A stretch of DNA of 64,000 nucleotides from positions 1 through 64,000 of the forward strand of contig JAMDDV010000040.1 of assembly GCA_023488455.1 (NCBI GenBank), read 5' to 3'. The position numbers and the translations under genes are program-made. The first letter of the stretch is position 1. Each line of letters starts with the position of its first letter. This stretch comes from Actinomycetota bacterium. Lineage in GTDB: Bacteria; Actinomycetota; Humimicrobiia; Hakubellales; JAMDDV01. The notes beneath the pieces are model-generated. The model saw only the letters and a program-made list of their open reading frames with translations, had not been told where the DNA came from and did not search any database. This document shows, in pieces, positions 45,601 through 54,312 of this stretch.

Positions 45601-46488
45601 AGGATCACATTCATCAACTACTAAGATGACAGTGAACAGATTATCTGTCATTAAAATTTTGTTCATCAATTCACTATCCCTAAATTTGGTTGCAGAGTTA
45701 CAATAAATTACAAGCGGATATAAATCTTTATCAAGGGTAGCTTCTAATACAAGCCTAGTTTTACCAATTCCTGGCTCTCCACATATTCGGATATGTAATG
45801 CATCTTTGTTCTTGCGTAATTCACTTCTTATTGTAGCAATGATTTCATCTAATGCCGCACTAGCCTTAAATGAGCTTTTCATGTCATCTTGCATTAACCA
45901 ACTTTGATGCGATTGAAAATTTGGCTGACTGAATCCTTTTAATTTTAAAGATAATGAGGGATATATTTTTGAAAAACCAATTAATTGTGTTAACCCCCAA
46001 ATTTCAATTTTTACATTCCTATAACCACAAAGTTTAAAGTATTCATTTAGGTTGTTTTTTGTCTTTATATACTGCCTATCATTAATTTCTTTTCCAAAAC
46101 ATACTAAAACATATGTCCCATTATTATCTAAACAATTTCTTATGCTAATTCCTAGATGTTCTTTTAAGGGAACAGTATTTCTAAAAAGCAGTCTCTTTAT
46201 ATCTGATTTTTGCCAGGGTTTAAAATTAGAACCAGATTTTATTTGATAACCAGTGTAACCTTCGAATATTAATCCACTTTTCGATGATAATTCATTGCGC
46301 TCAATATGAACATCTATACCACCGTCTGGTACATTTACCCAGCTTGATATTATAATTTTGCCTAATGATATGCCTTCACTTCTTGCCTCTGCCCATAATA
46401 ATTCTTTAAAAAAATCTACAGATTCCTGTGGGTTCAATCGAAGTAGATCTTCGTTTTCAACAGTGAATATATTTGGCAAATTATTCAT
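42694..46488 (-). CDS. Large PD-(D/E)XK-STAND protein (Avs-like architecture)
   Basis: 1264 residues. The N-terminal 130 residues hold a restriction-endonuclease-like fold, with PDGGIDVHI (about 55-62) and GYQIKSGS (about 82-88) matching the D...QxK core. A P-loop NTPase follows: Walker A GEPGIGKTRL (about 236) and Walker B TVILVVDECDP (about 288), then a winged-helix region and some 700 residues of helical repeats. A nuclease effector, STAND switch and helical-repeat sensor is the layout of antiviral STAND (Avs) proteins, which recognise phage proteins. I cannot assign it to a named Avs type. There is no clear ribosome site. It stands alone. Confidence 0.75.
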   Translation of the reverse strand: MNNLPNIFTVENEDLLRLNPQESVDFFKELLWAEARSEGISLGKIIISSWVNVPDGGIDVHIERNELSSKSGLIFEGYTGYQIKSGSNFKPWQKSDIKRLLFRNTVPLKEHLGISIRNCLDNNGTYVLVCFGKEINDRQYIKTKNNLNEYFKLCGYRNVKIEIWGLTQLIGFSKIYPSLSLKLKGFSQPNFQSHQSWLMQDDMKSSFKASAALDEIIATIRSELRKNKDALHIRICGEPGIGKTRLVLEATLDKDLYPLVIYCNSATKFRDSELMNKILMTDNLFTVILVVDECDPDSRSYIWNPLKSRGRRIKLVSIDNDYDPTSGNILYIEMPSLEPEQICSIIQDYGVPRDQVERFVELCGGSPRVAHVIGWNLKNNPEDILKPLDTVNIWDRYIEGYDNPNDIEVKQRKLVLRYISLFKKFGYSDSFLHEAKAISNLITQADPQITWAKFQEIVNKLRKRKILQGETTLYITPKALHIWLWKEWWEDYGRNFDFQKISESIPQSLLEWFFEMFEYAKQSQVATKTVDNLLGANGPFKKHNYLRTELGANFFLALSKAKPESAMDFLENTVGKWAKEELLNFTTGRRDVVWALQKIAVWEHLFVRAANLLLALGEAENEPYGNNASGIFKDLFQLITTTEASPIVRFPVLKEAIYSNSKERRILALDACDAALKTGNFIRMIGAEYQGIQIAPKIWIPKTYNELCEDYHHRVWRLLYERLDDLPDDERDKDIEILFHHASGLAQISNLSNMVIDTLINISQKPYGNKREILSHIIKTIHYDGKKLPENIKSRLEQLRDELTGTDFSSLMKRYVGMQLWEDEYDEKGKKIDAVKAQIERLAGEVIASPELLESELCWLVTEEAQNGYAFGYELGKKDDGFSLLPRLLDAQRNANIKSSEYFLGGYLRAVFEKDKKKWEDILNNIVFDERLAKLVPKLVWRSGISDKAALHILNLLKQGVIKPNEFGIFRYGSVVTKLSEPIFKKWIEFLISLIDIDSISIALDLYYFYYLFNKPERKLPLQLTLKLLLHPSLFKKRESGTRGQMDDYHWTKIAMKFTELFPDESFKIAYKSLEHFGEDGTIVEGFFSQTQKVINEITKLYPEKIWEAITKYLGPPIDSRAFYIKEWLHGGEHTPSGEEGILPVFPSNIIWQWVKENEEKRAWYLTSIVPNTLFREEGKICWARDVLIRYGDRKDVRNELMANFSTEGWSGPGSLHYQKKKEDLLKFKENEDDENVKHWIDEYVKSIDEDIKREKIEEERRGF

Positions 46489-46657
46489 ATTAAATAACCA
46501 ACAATATAGTAAATGTAATGATTATTTATAACATCAGATTTAGCGAAAGACAATTATTCACTATTAGATAAGATTTCCGTATGATTTCAAAATTAAATGA
46601 TTATTCCTTATTAAAAATCATAGAAATTGATCAGAGCATAAATCTAACAGAGTATGA

Positions 46658-46695
46658 GGCACTACGGTCACTTTGCAGTTTTCACAAGGTGGCTG
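46658..46695 (+). repeat. Dispersed repeat, copy 5 (5' half)
   Basis: GGCACTACGGTCACTTTGCA...CACAAGGTGGCTG. Almost identical to the 5' half of the copy at 40066, after which it diverges. Confidence 0.7.
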
Positions 46696-46854
46696 GGGAT
46701 AGTGGACGTATTTCGAACTTTTTATTTTGATGATATAACCACTTTTGATGATAAGATTAATTTGATTTGAGAGAATTTTAGTTTAAGTTAAATTAATAGT
46801 CTGAGTCTAAATTTCACTATTGAACACTTTTGGAATACATAATATTAAATACCA

Positions 46855-47040
46855 TATTTTTCTCTTCTCTTATTAAAAGCCTCTTCCCTGCCTTCAAGAA
46901 TCTCTTTAATACCGTTACAAATTTTTGGATTATCAATAGATCCCGATGATCTTATTTTACACTAGTCTTTTTCAGTATCTAATACTATTACAAGTTCTGA
47001 ATCACCCAATACAAGGATATTAGATATTTTTATTTTTCAC
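46855..47040 (-). pseudogene. Unidentified relic with one stop
   Basis: The minus strand reads NILVLGDSELVIVLDTEKD, a stop, then IRSSGSIDNPKICNGIKEILEGREEAFNKRREKYGI. It looks like one small protein with an internal stop. I cannot name the family. Confidence 0.3.
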
Positions 47041-47128
47041 TCTATAAAAATAATTCAAATATTTTTGCTTTTAATATAATTTTGCTAAAATCGATATTCT
47101 TGATAAAAAATATTAGGAGGAGAGGACT

Positions 47129-47875
47129 ATGGATATCTGGAAATATTTTGATATTACGCATGAGAAACATATACTCTTAAATCCTATAAGCAGAGCTAAA
47201 TTTGATGGATTGCTTTTATTATTGAATTTAAAACCCAATTGGAAAGCCCTGGATATTGCCTGTGGCAAGGGAGAACTCCTAATCAGATTGGCTGAATTAT
47301 TCAACATCTCCGGCATAGGAGTAGATATTTCACCATATTTTATTAAGGATTGCAAAGAAAGAAAAAATGAGAGAATCCCAAATTCTGATATTAAATTCTT
47401 AGAAATGGATGGTTCAGAATATAGACCTAAAAAAGATGAATTATTTGATCTAACTGTATGTATGGGTGCTAGTTTTGTTTATAAGGGATTTTTAGGAACA
47501 ATAGATGCATTAAAGAAAATGACAAAACCGTATGGATTGATTATTATAGGAGAGCCTTACTGGTTAAAAGAACCAAATGATGAATATCTTAAAATGAGTG
47601 GAATGAAAAAAGATGAATTTAATTCTCATTATAAAAATATAGATGTTGGTGAAAAAGAAGGACTAAATTGTATATACACTCTTGTAAGCAATCATGATGA
47701 TTGGGACCATTATGAAACCTTGCAATGGTGGTCAGCAAATGAATATGTAATCAATAATCCTAGTGACCCGGATAATGCTGAATTATTGGATAAAATAAAT
47801 AAAACAAAAATGGAATATTTATTAAATGGCAGAGACACTCTTGGCTGGGCAATTTATGTTTTTAAGAAACAATAA
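47129..47875 (+). CDS. Class I SAM-dependent methyltransferase
   Basis: The 248-residue protein has the Rossmann-type SAM motif ALDIACGKGELLIRL near residue 36, GVDISPYF (acidic loop), and the post-I region FDLTVCMGAS. This is the small-molecule methyltransferase type (Methyltransf_11/25), with substrate unknown. A very strong AGGAGG site precedes the ATG. Its 3' end is 17 bases from the tRNA-Gln gene on the opposite strand. Confidence 0.85.
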   Translation: MDIWKYFDITHEKHILLNPISRAKFDGLLLLLNLKPNWKALDIACGKGELLIRLAELFNISGIGVDISPYFIKDCKERKNERIPNSDIKFLEMDGSEYRPKKDELFDLTVCMGASFVYKGFLGTIDALKKMTKPYGLIIIGEPYWLKEPNDEYLKMSGMKKDEFNSHYKNIDVGEKEGLNCIYTLVSNHDDWDHYETLQWWSANEYVINNPSDPDNAELLDKINKTKMEYLLNGRDTLGWAIYVFKKQ

Positions 47876-47892
47876 AGACAGAGTTAGTTTGG

Positions 47893-47963
47893 CTGGGGAG
47901 GAAGGATTCGAACCTCCGCACTCAGATCCAGAGTCTGATGTCCTACCACTAGACGACTCCCCA
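47893..47963 (-). tRNA. tRNA-Gln (anticodon CTG)
   Basis: The minus strand folds as a standard tRNA: acceptor TGGGGAG / CTCCCCA, D arm with TAGTGGTAGGA, anticodon stem TCAGA / TCTGA with loop CTCTGGA (anticodon CTG), and T arm with GGTTCGAATCC. The gene has no encoded CCA beyond CC. It may act as an integration point for the accessory region, but I see no repeat of its 3' end elsewhere in the window. Confidence 0.9.
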
Positions 47964-48006
47964 GAGGGCAGAAAGATATTATCACAGCAGTATTTTCAAT
48001 TCAAAC

Positions 48007-48990
48007 TTATGAATATGCTCCGCAACACTTTTTGTATTTCTTGCCGCTTCCGCAGGGACATGGGTCATTGCGGCCAACGTTAGGAATAATTCCTATCCCC
48101 GATTTTTCTTTTAACCAGTCAATGGCACCGGGCACTTTTCCCCATGCTTTTTCAAATCTCCAGGCATAACAGAATCCTTCATCCTCTCCGCCCATTGTAA
48201 TTCTATCCGGTAATACCTTTGGGATAGCCTTTTTGCCTGTAATATATTCGGGTACATATTTATTACCATTTAGTGCGATTTTTAATTCTTTTCGTGCTCC
48301 TTCTGAATCTCCCTCTTTAACAAAAATTAATAAAGCTTTAGTGTATAACCATTCTGCTGCGCAATCATTTTTGTAGTCGCTCTTGTTCATGAATTTTTCC
48401 AATTCATCATAGCGGCCAAGTTCTGATAGATAAGCAATAAGAACATATCTTATGCCCTGATTGTCGCTTGTGTTAAGTTTTAGCATTTTCCTTGCGTGAC
48501 TTATTGCTTCATCGTGCGTGCCAAGTTCCCATAGACATTCCATAAGTCCAGCCAGAGAACGCATATAAGGCCTTGTTGGCAGATACCCCCAGAAATAGCC
48601 GACTTCTTCTTTAAATATTTTTTCTCCCAGGGCACGTCTGCCTGCCTCAACACCTTTTTGATAATAGTCCATTGCCTCTTCAAGAGTTTTGGCTTCTTCT
48701 TCGGCCAAAAGATTGTAGGCATCAGCGCAGTCAGGTGAAATTGACAGAGCTTCTTTGGCAAGCTTAATGCGATCCTTTCTGCTCTCAGCCTCCCACGCTT
48801 CATACATAATATCCTGCGCAAACTCAATAGCACTTTTAGGTGGTGCATCTGGAATTTTTTTGCCTTTAACCATATCGTCTAAATAAACCTTTAGCTCTTC
48901 TTCGGATTCGAAGTTTTTTTCCTGAAGTAACCTCGACAAGTCCGAAGTCATTTTCTCCATTGCTCTTTTATCGGGTATTTTGTCGCTCAT
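48007..48990 (-). CDS. TPR and SEC-C motif protein
   Basis: The 327-residue protein has helical, TPR-like repeats in the middle ([26 protein letters not shown]) and ends in the SEC-C zinc-binding motif [23 protein letters not shown] domains occur at the C-terminus of SecA and in many small proteins thought to bind ribosomes or partner proteins. AAAGGATG precedes the ATG. It is monocistronic. Confidence 0.85.
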   Translation of the reverse strand: MSDKIPDKRAMEKMTSDLSRLLQEKNFESEEELKVYLDDMVKGKKIPDAPPKSAIEFAQDIMYEAWEAESRKDRIKLAKEALSISPDCADAYNLLAEEEAKTLEEAMDYYQKGVEAGRRALGEKIFKEEVGYFWGYLPTRPYMRSLAGLMECLWELGTHDEAISHARKMLKLNTSDNQGIRYVLIAYLSELGRYDELEKFMNKSDYKNDCAAEWLYTKALLIFVKEGDSEGARKELKIALNGNKYVPEYITGKKAIPKVLPDRITMGGEDEGFCYAWRFEKAWGKVPGAIDWLKEKSGIGIIPNVGRNDPCPCGSGKKYKKCCGAYS

Positions 48991-49038
48991 GAATTTAACA
49001 TCCTTTCATTGGTTATGTTGGTTATAACTCTGTCTTTT

Positions 49039-49263
49039 TCAGGATGTCTTTTCAAGACGCTCTGCTACCCAGACTTTGATTATAGCCTGCCGAGGCACGC
49101 CTAATCGTTTTGCTTCTTTATCCAATAAATGGATCATCCACAAAGGGAAATCTACATTGACTCTTTTTTGTTCCTGTTTTGGTCTTCTCGCCTTTGATAG
49201 ATAAAGGTATTTTGAAATATCCTTGTTTTCATCAAATTTCTCGTCAAATTCACGAGCTTTCAT
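49039..49263 (-). CDS. brnA: BrnA-type antitoxin
   Basis: 74 residues from the ATG at 49263, which has GGAGGAGG 9 bases upstream. The C-terminal half, VNVDFPLWMIHLLDKEAKRLG then RQAIIKVWVAERL, is a ribbon-helix-helix DNA-binding domain of the BrnA family. It overlaps the end of the toxin gene by 14 bases, and would both neutralise BrnT and repress the operon. Confidence 0.8.
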   Translation of the reverse strand: MKAREFDEKFDENKDISKYLYLSKARRPKQEQKRVNVDFPLWMIHLLDKEAKRLGVPRQAIIKVWVAERLEKTS

Positions 49264-49513
49264 ATATATCAACCTCCTCCTTTCTGGATCGCCGTACTGA
49301 AATAATTCTTATCTTTTCAGAACGATATGTAATAACTCCTGACCAATGCTTCCCCGAAATCTTTCCGATTACCAGGAATCTTGGTTCATCACTGGTTTTT
49401 ACTGGAATCTCGATAAAGTCTATATCATTCCATAACCCCTGGGCTTCATAAAAATCAATACCATGTTTCTGCTTGTTGCTCTTACTTTTATTAGGATCGA
49501 ACTCATATTCCAT
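49250..49513 (-). CDS. brnT: BrnT-type ribonuclease toxin
   Basis: 87 residues: EFDPNKSKSNKQKHGIDFYEA is the diagnostic N-terminus of BrnT, followed by RFLVIGKISGKHWSGVITYR and IRIISVRRSRKEE. The RelE-like fold cleaves RNA. It is the first gene of a two-gene unit with BrnA. All the expected catalytic Arg/Lys/His positions look present, so the system may be active. Confidence 0.85.
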   Translation of the reverse strand: MEYEFDPNKSKSNKQKHGIDFYEAQGLWNDIDFIEIPVKTSDEPRFLVIGKISGKHWSGVITYRSEKIRIISVRRSRKEEVDIYESS

Positions 49514-49581
49514 GGTATAAATATTATACCTAATGTATACATTTATTCAATAAATATTTTGAATATTAATGATTGGAAATG

Positions 49582-50466
49582 TTATAGTTGCGGTGCATTC
49601 TTCATTGCTTTATTAATCCGTTCAAGCGCAACATATAAATCAAAGTTCTTCCGTTCATCTGAGGTTAATACATCTAATAGTTCGGTTTCAATACGTGAGT
49701 GTATATTTTTTATTTCTTCATCAGACCGGCCAAGATTAATGCGATATTTTCTTAGATCCGTATCCGCTCTATCTTCTTCAAGCTTCTTCTTAAAAAGTTT
49801 TATAATTTTTTTATTTGTCAAATCAAAATCGTTGCGCAGAATAAAATCGATGTCATAGAAATCTCGTGGTGCTATAGGTTTGCGTATAGCAGCTGCGCGT
49901 AATTTCTCAGATACTAATTCATTCAAAGATAGACAATTAATCTTGCCTCCATCAAAAAGCGGTTCGCCTGTAAACGGATGCAGGAAGGTATGTTGAACCT
50001 GACGCTTTTCTACTGAATCAAGCGGATTAAATCTTAAACCAATTTCAAATTTGATCCTTGATTTGATTGGCCGCAAAGCTGATTGATAAATAAAATAATA
50101 CACATACTGCTTGGATTCATTCCGGCCTGGATTACCAGGATCATCTATGCTCATCCCAAATTGTTTGACGAATTTCTCAATTCTATCCTTAACTGGTTGA
50201 ATACATTTGCGACGCTGCCCGCGCGTTGCTTCATACTTAGGAAGTATCATGCTGAAATCAAGGTCCTCGCTCAAGCGGTAATACATATAATAGACCTTGC
50301 TAAGGCAAGTGCCACCTTTAAGAATAAGATCTTCAGAAAGTTCATGTGCACGGGAAAGAATGAGAGTTAAATAGTAGTCTTTTTCAATTAAAGGTAGTAA
50401 AAACCCCTTTTTTCTTGATGCCCGCTCCAAAGATTTTATGAACTCTTCTTTATTTTCGTTAATCAT
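49582..50466 (-). CDS. AbiEii/AbiGii-type nucleotidyltransferase toxin
   Basis: The 294-residue protein has the nucleotidyltransferase core of AbiEii: LILKGGTCLSK (GGTxLxK) and LSEDLDFSM (the DxD metal site). RDFYDIDFIL later completes the acidic set. AbiE toxins transfer nucleotides and stop growth, giving phage resistance. Its ATG overlaps the stop of the AbiEi gene by 8 bases, as expected for a co-expressed pair. Confidence 0.9.
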   Translation of the reverse strand: MINENKEEFIKSLERASRKKGFLLPLIEKDYYLTLILSRAHELSEDLILKGGTCLSKVYYMYYRLSEDLDFSMILPKYEATRGQRRKCIQPVKDRIEKFVKQFGMSIDDPGNPGRNESKQYVYYFIYQSALRPIKSRIKFEIGLRFNPLDSVEKRQVQHTFLHPFTGEPLFDGGKINCLSLNELVSEKLRAAAIRKPIAPRDFYDIDFILRNDFDLTNKKIIKLFKKKLEEDRADTDLRKYRINLGRSDEEIKNIHSRIETELLDVLTSDERKNFDLYVALERINKAMKNAPQL

Positions 50467-51250
50467 TGACGATTACTCTCCATTTTTTGTTTAGTGTGCC
50501 TTTGCGTGATCCGTTAAGTGAGCTGATAGCTGTTTTTTTGACGCTATTAATAAGTGGCTCTAAATCTTTATCAGAGATCCCCAAATCTTCAAGGATCACT
50601 CCTATGCGTTTTCTGGTTGTAATATTTGGAAAGCGAGCAGCGTATTCAATAAGCTTTTTTATATCACATTTGTTATTTCTTACAATTTCTCTGAATATAC
50701 CAGTAGCACTCGTTATACCGCCGACGGGTTTATTAAAATAAAGAAGATCTATAAGCGTCCGCTCTTTTGTGCTGATGTTTACATCCACGTCCTTTACTTT
50801 TATAGTTTCCAGTCCATACATACGATTTTCGGGAATTCTTATAAGTTTATACGATAATCCGCATATTACCCTTTCAATCCTGATAGATGTGTTTAAAACA
50901 TAAATAGTCTGGAAAAGTTGTTCAGTAAAACCGTAATAATTAAACATAGTTGAGTACCCAACATAATAATTTTTTTTCGGAAAGAAAAGCGGCGGGATAA
51001 GCAGTTCATCTAATCCGGTTCCTTCAGGACCTGCTTCAAGTGGGGAAAACAGGTAGACTCCCCGTTTTATTGGTGATAATATATTTTTCTTTTTAAGACG
51101 GAACACTATCTGTTGCCTATCTTCAGGAGAGAGATTAAATAACTGATCAAGGTCCCTTACCGTAACAATAGATTTCTTTTCATATGTTAGGCGAGCTATG
51201 ATATTTGTTTCTATAGGCCCCAAAATCTTAAATGTATTATTAAATGTCAT
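50459..51250 (-). CDS. AbiEi-type antitoxin
   Basis: The 263-residue protein has an N-terminal winged helix (VTVRDLDQLFNLSPEDRQQIVFRLKKKNIL), the short PIKRGVYLF hinge and a C-terminal domain (YYVGYSTMFNYYGF, ERTLIDLL) typical of AbiEi. It represses the operon and blocks the AbiEii toxin. It lies about 105 bases from gltX. Together they form a type IV toxin-antitoxin pair. Confidence 0.85.
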   Translation of the reverse strand: MTFNNTFKILGPIETNIIARLTYEKKSIVTVRDLDQLFNLSPEDRQQIVFRLKKKNILSPIKRGVYLFSPLEAGPEGTGLDELLIPPLFFPKKNYYVGYSTMFNYYGFTEQLFQTIYVLNTSIRIERVICGLSYKLIRIPENRMYGLETIKVKDVDVNISTKERTLIDLLYFNKPVGGITSATGIFREIVRNNKCDIKKLIEYAARFPNITTRKRIGVILEDLGISDKDLEPLINSVKKTAISSLNGSRKGTLNKKWRVIVND

Positions 51251-51356
51251 AGATTATCCGCTAAATAATATTTAATATCTTTTTTTACATTTTTAATTTA
51301 TCACAATCTCTCTTATTGTCAACAGGGAATAAACTTATTTTCAATTCAAACTTGAT

Positions 51357-52787
51357 TCAAGACTTGCTTAATCTGAAGATGCATTCCTCTTTGCCGAGTA
51401 TTTCCATTGACTCGAATAGTGGGGGGCTTACAGTTTTACCTGTAATTGCAGCTCTTATTGTCTGAAACAGCTTCTTGGGAGGGATTCCGCTTGCCTCAAA
51501 GGCTGAGCGAAGTGCTTTTTCAATTTCATCTGAATTAAACTCTTTTATCTTGCTCAGGACTTCGGCTGCTTTAGGCAGTATCGCTGATGTTTCTGGAGCA
51601 TCGAGAAATTTTAGTTTGGCGTCGTGAGTTATTTCGAAGTTTCTTGTGAAGTAGAAATCGGCGATGCTGATGACTTCAGATAGTTTTTTAATCCTCTCTT
51701 TTATAAGGGGGATTACTTTTAAGAGAATGTTTTTTTGATCGTTGTTTAAGTTCGTTCCGATTCTTAATTCTATGAAAGGTAAAATAAGATCCGCCAGTTC
51801 CACGTCGCTTTTCTGCCTGATGTATGCTCCGTTCATCCAGTCAAGTTTTACTAAGTCGGAGATTGCGGGGTTCCTTGAGACTTTAGCAAGTGAGAACTTC
51901 TCGATAAGCTCGTCTTTTGAGAAGAATGTAGTTTTGTCATCATAAGACCATCCCAAAAGTGAGAGGTAATTGAGCATCGCTTCTGCGAGGTAGCCGTCCT
52001 GCTGGTAGCTTTCCACCGAGGTTGCGCCGTGCCTTTTGCTGAGACGCTTTCCATCCGATCCCAGTATCATGGGGATGTGGCCAAATTGTGGAGGGGTTGC
52101 ATCAAGAGCATAATATATCATTATTTGCTTGGGTGTGTTTGAGAGGTGATCGTCCCCGCGGATGACGTGGGTTATCTGCATTGACCAGTCATCGATTGCA
52201 GCAGTGAAGTTATAGGTTGGGCTGCCGTCAGAGCGCAGGATTATGAAATCAGAGTAAGATTCTTTTGTGAATGTGATCTTACCGTGGATAAGGTCATCGA
52301 CCACCAGTTTGCCGGCACCGCATTTTAGCCTGATGGTAAATGGAATTCCGCCGTTTACTCTATGCGAGACCTCGGCGCTGGATAGGGTTAAGCATCTACC
52401 GTCATAGCCCTGTGTTGCTCCCTTTGTCTTCTGCTCCTCTCGCATTGCTTCCAGTTCCTGTGGCATGCAGAAACATCGATAGGCGTTCCTGTTCTCAAGC
52501 AGAATTGAGGCATATTTTTTGTATATTTCCGTTCTCTGGCTCTGATAATAGGGTCCAAATTGACCACCAACCTCAGGGCCTTCATCCCAGTGCAGGCCAA
52601 GCCATTTGAGCGACTGCAGAATTGAGGAGAGCGACTCCTCGACATGCCGCTCGATATCGGTGTCCTCAATTCTTAAGATGAACTTGCCCTTGTTTTGCTT
52701 TGCGAAAAGCCAGTTATATATCGCCGTCCGTGCTCCACCTATATGAAGATATCCGGTGGGACTCGGTGCAAATCTTACCCTTACCAA
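51357..52787 (-). CDS. gltX: Glutamate--tRNA ligase
   Basis: The 476-residue class I synthetase charges tRNA-Glu. The HIGH-type motif is SPTGYLHIGGART and the KMSKS-type motif is DGKRLSKRHG. The anticodon-binding helical domain ends the protein. Start is TTG with AAGGAG 6 bases upstream. A core gene with G+C higher than the island, it marks one edge of the accessory region. It is followed by the AbiE operon in the same direction. Confidence 0.95.
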   Translation of the reverse strand: MVRVRFAPSPTGYLHIGGARTAIYNWLFAKQNKGKFILRIEDTDIERHVEESLSSILQSLKWLGLHWDEGPEVGGQFGPYYQSQRTEIYKKYASILLENRNAYRCFCMPQELEAMREEQKTKGATQGYDGRCLTLSSAEVSHRVNGGIPFTIRLKCGAGKLVVDDLIHGKITFTKESYSDFIILRSDGSPTYNFTAAIDDWSMQITHVIRGDDHLSNTPKQIMIYYALDATPPQFGHIPMILGSDGKRLSKRHGATSVESYQQDGYLAEAMLNYLSLLGWSYDDKTTFFSKDELIEKFSLAKVSRNPAISDLVKLDWMNGAYIRQKSDVELADLILPFIELRIGTNLNNDQKNILLKVIPLIKERIKKLSEVISIADFYFTRNFEITHDAKLKFLDAPETSAILPKAAEVLSKIKEFNSDEIEKALRSAFEASGIPPKKLFQTIRAAITGKTVSPPLFESMEILGKEECIFRLSKS

Positions 52788-53024
52788 ACGTGCTCCTTAT
52801 TCAATTTTATATTTTATCAATTAACCTGGTACTGTAGGCAAGCAATATATCAACAAAAGGATATTATTAGTATCAGTCTATCATCATTTCATAATCAATA
52901 TAATAACCGTAAGAGAAGACCAGATTTACTAAAAGGATTTATTTAAGATGTAGCAAATATCTATTATAAGTATTAATATTTACATTTGTGGTGTTTAGAA
53001 AAATTTATACTAATAGGATAAGAA

Positions 53025-53510
53025 ATGTTCCTCACACAGATTGAAGCAGATAAATTGATTGAGATGCCCAAAAAAGCACTTGATAATGATCAATATGAAT
53101 TCCCTCTCTATGGGGAGAGTTTGAGCATACCCATTGTTTCCTTAGATAGTAGAGAACATTTCTTAGTTGATATAAATAGGAAGGGCAGCATAAGACTCAA
53201 CAAATGCACATACCAGAAGCGATACATAGATGTGATAATACTTATAAGACTGGAAATTGATGGTCCACCACATACAAATCCAGATGTAACCGAAGTGCCA
53301 CATACTAATCTAAAGCCATATAATGGTCTTACAATAACATGTCCTCATTTGCATCTTTATATGGAGGGATATATGGATAGGTGGGCTATTCCGGCACCAA
53401 TTGAACATTTTGCACAAACAGGCGATTTATATGATACCTTGTACGATTTCTTCCGCTATTGTAATATCATCGAGCCACCGAATTTGCCAAGAAGGTTATT
53501 TATTCAATGA
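53025..53510 (+). CDS. DUF6978 protein
   Basis: The 161-residue protein has the DUF6978 pattern: LTQIEADKLI at the start, FLVDINRKG in the middle, and LHLYMEGYMDRWAIPAP, FFRYCNI near the end. Its biochemical role is unknown. It overlaps the next gene by 4 bases (ATGA), so the two are coupled. Such pairs recur near mobile elements and suggest a toxin-antitoxin or defence module. Confidence 0.7.
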   Translation: MFLTQIEADKLIEMPKKALDNDQYEFPLYGESLSIPIVSLDSREHFLVDINRKGSIRLNKCTYQKRYIDVIILIRLEIDGPPHTNPDVTEVPHTNLKPYNGLTITCPHLHLYMEGYMDRWAIPAPIEHFAQTGDLYDTLYDFFRYCNIIEPPNLPRRLFIQ

Positions 53511-54274
53511 TGATAGATTATAAGGTTTTAATTAATGGTTATATTGAATGGTTGAGACAGAAAATCCATGTTGAGGATATTAACGGAATCTATGAAATTA
53601 CAACACCTTTTCTTGATCGCCATAACGATCATATTCAAATTTATGTGAAAAATAAGAATGGTGATGGGTATATTATTACTGATGATGGCTATACTATTGC
53701 CGATCTTAAATTGAGTGGGTGTGAGTTGAAAACAGAAAAAAGACGTAAACTGCTACAACCCATCCTCAATGGTTTCGGCGTTCACCTAAAAGATGACAAG
53801 CTTATTGTGGAGGCAAGACAGGATAATTTTCCACAGAAAAAACACAACCTTATTCAGGCAATATTATCTATAAATGATCTTTTTGCTATAGCAGCACCAA
53901 TTGTGGTTAGTATTTTTTTAGAAGAAGTAGAAAAATTTCTTCGACTTAATGAGATACGCTTTACCCCAAAAGTAAATTTTACTGGCAAAAGCGGGTTTGT
54001 TCATAATTTTGACTTTGTAATACCGGCTTCAAAGGCTAAACCTGAGAGAATATTAAAGACTTTAAACCAACCAGATCGTTCCAAAGTAACTTCTTTAATT
54101 TTTTCATGGACTGATACGAAAGAGGTCAGACTGGCTGATTCCAATGCCTATGCTATTTTGAATGACAGTGAACAAAAAATTAGCCCTGAATTACTCGGTG
54201 CACTAATGGAATATGGAATCACTCCAGTAAATTGGAGCAGTAGAGATCAGTATATCAAAGATCTTGCCGCCTAA
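53507..54274 (+). CDS. DUF1828-DUF1829 protein
   Basis: The 255-residue protein has an N-terminal DUF1828 domain (EITTPFLDRHNDHIQIYV, then GYIITDDGYTIADLKLSG) and a C-terminal DUF1829 domain (FVHNFDFVIPASKAKPERILK). The acidic DG motifs may bind metal. It is translationally coupled to the DUF6978 gene. A conflict-system role is likely by context, without direct evidence. Confidence 0.75.
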   Translation: MMIDYKVLINGYIEWLRQKIHVEDINGIYEITTPFLDRHNDHIQIYVKNKNGDGYIITDDGYTIADLKLSGCELKTEKRRKLLQPILNGFGVHLKDDKLIVEARQDNFPQKKHNLIQAILSINDLFAIAAPIVVSIFLEEVEKFLRLNEIRFTPKVNFTGKSGFVHNFDFVIPASKAKPERILKTLNQPDRSKVTSLIFSWTDTKEVRLADSNAYAILNDSEQKISPELLGALMEYGITPVNWSSRDQYIKDLAA

Positions 54275-54312
54275 TTTACCACCGAAATATTAAAATGACG
54301 GAAGTGAATAAT

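Larger units (their letters stand above)
46489..47128. other. Intergenic region with repeat and gene relic
   Basis: It holds the dispersed repeat at 46658-46695 and a decayed minus-strand frame at 46855-47040 (below). The 20 bases before 47129 contain the AGGAGGAGAGG ribosome site of the methyltransferase gene. Confidence 0.4.

Noticed and set aside
10400..47000. Prophage or integrative element as the source of the island
   Set aside because: I see no integrase, capsid, terminase or conjugation genes; only insertion sequences. The region looks like an accumulated island, not one element.
47826..48083. An 85-codon + strand frame across the methyltransferase end
   Set aside because: It runs antisense through tRNA-Gln (the familiar GFEPPHSD tRNA shadow) and into the SEC-C gene.
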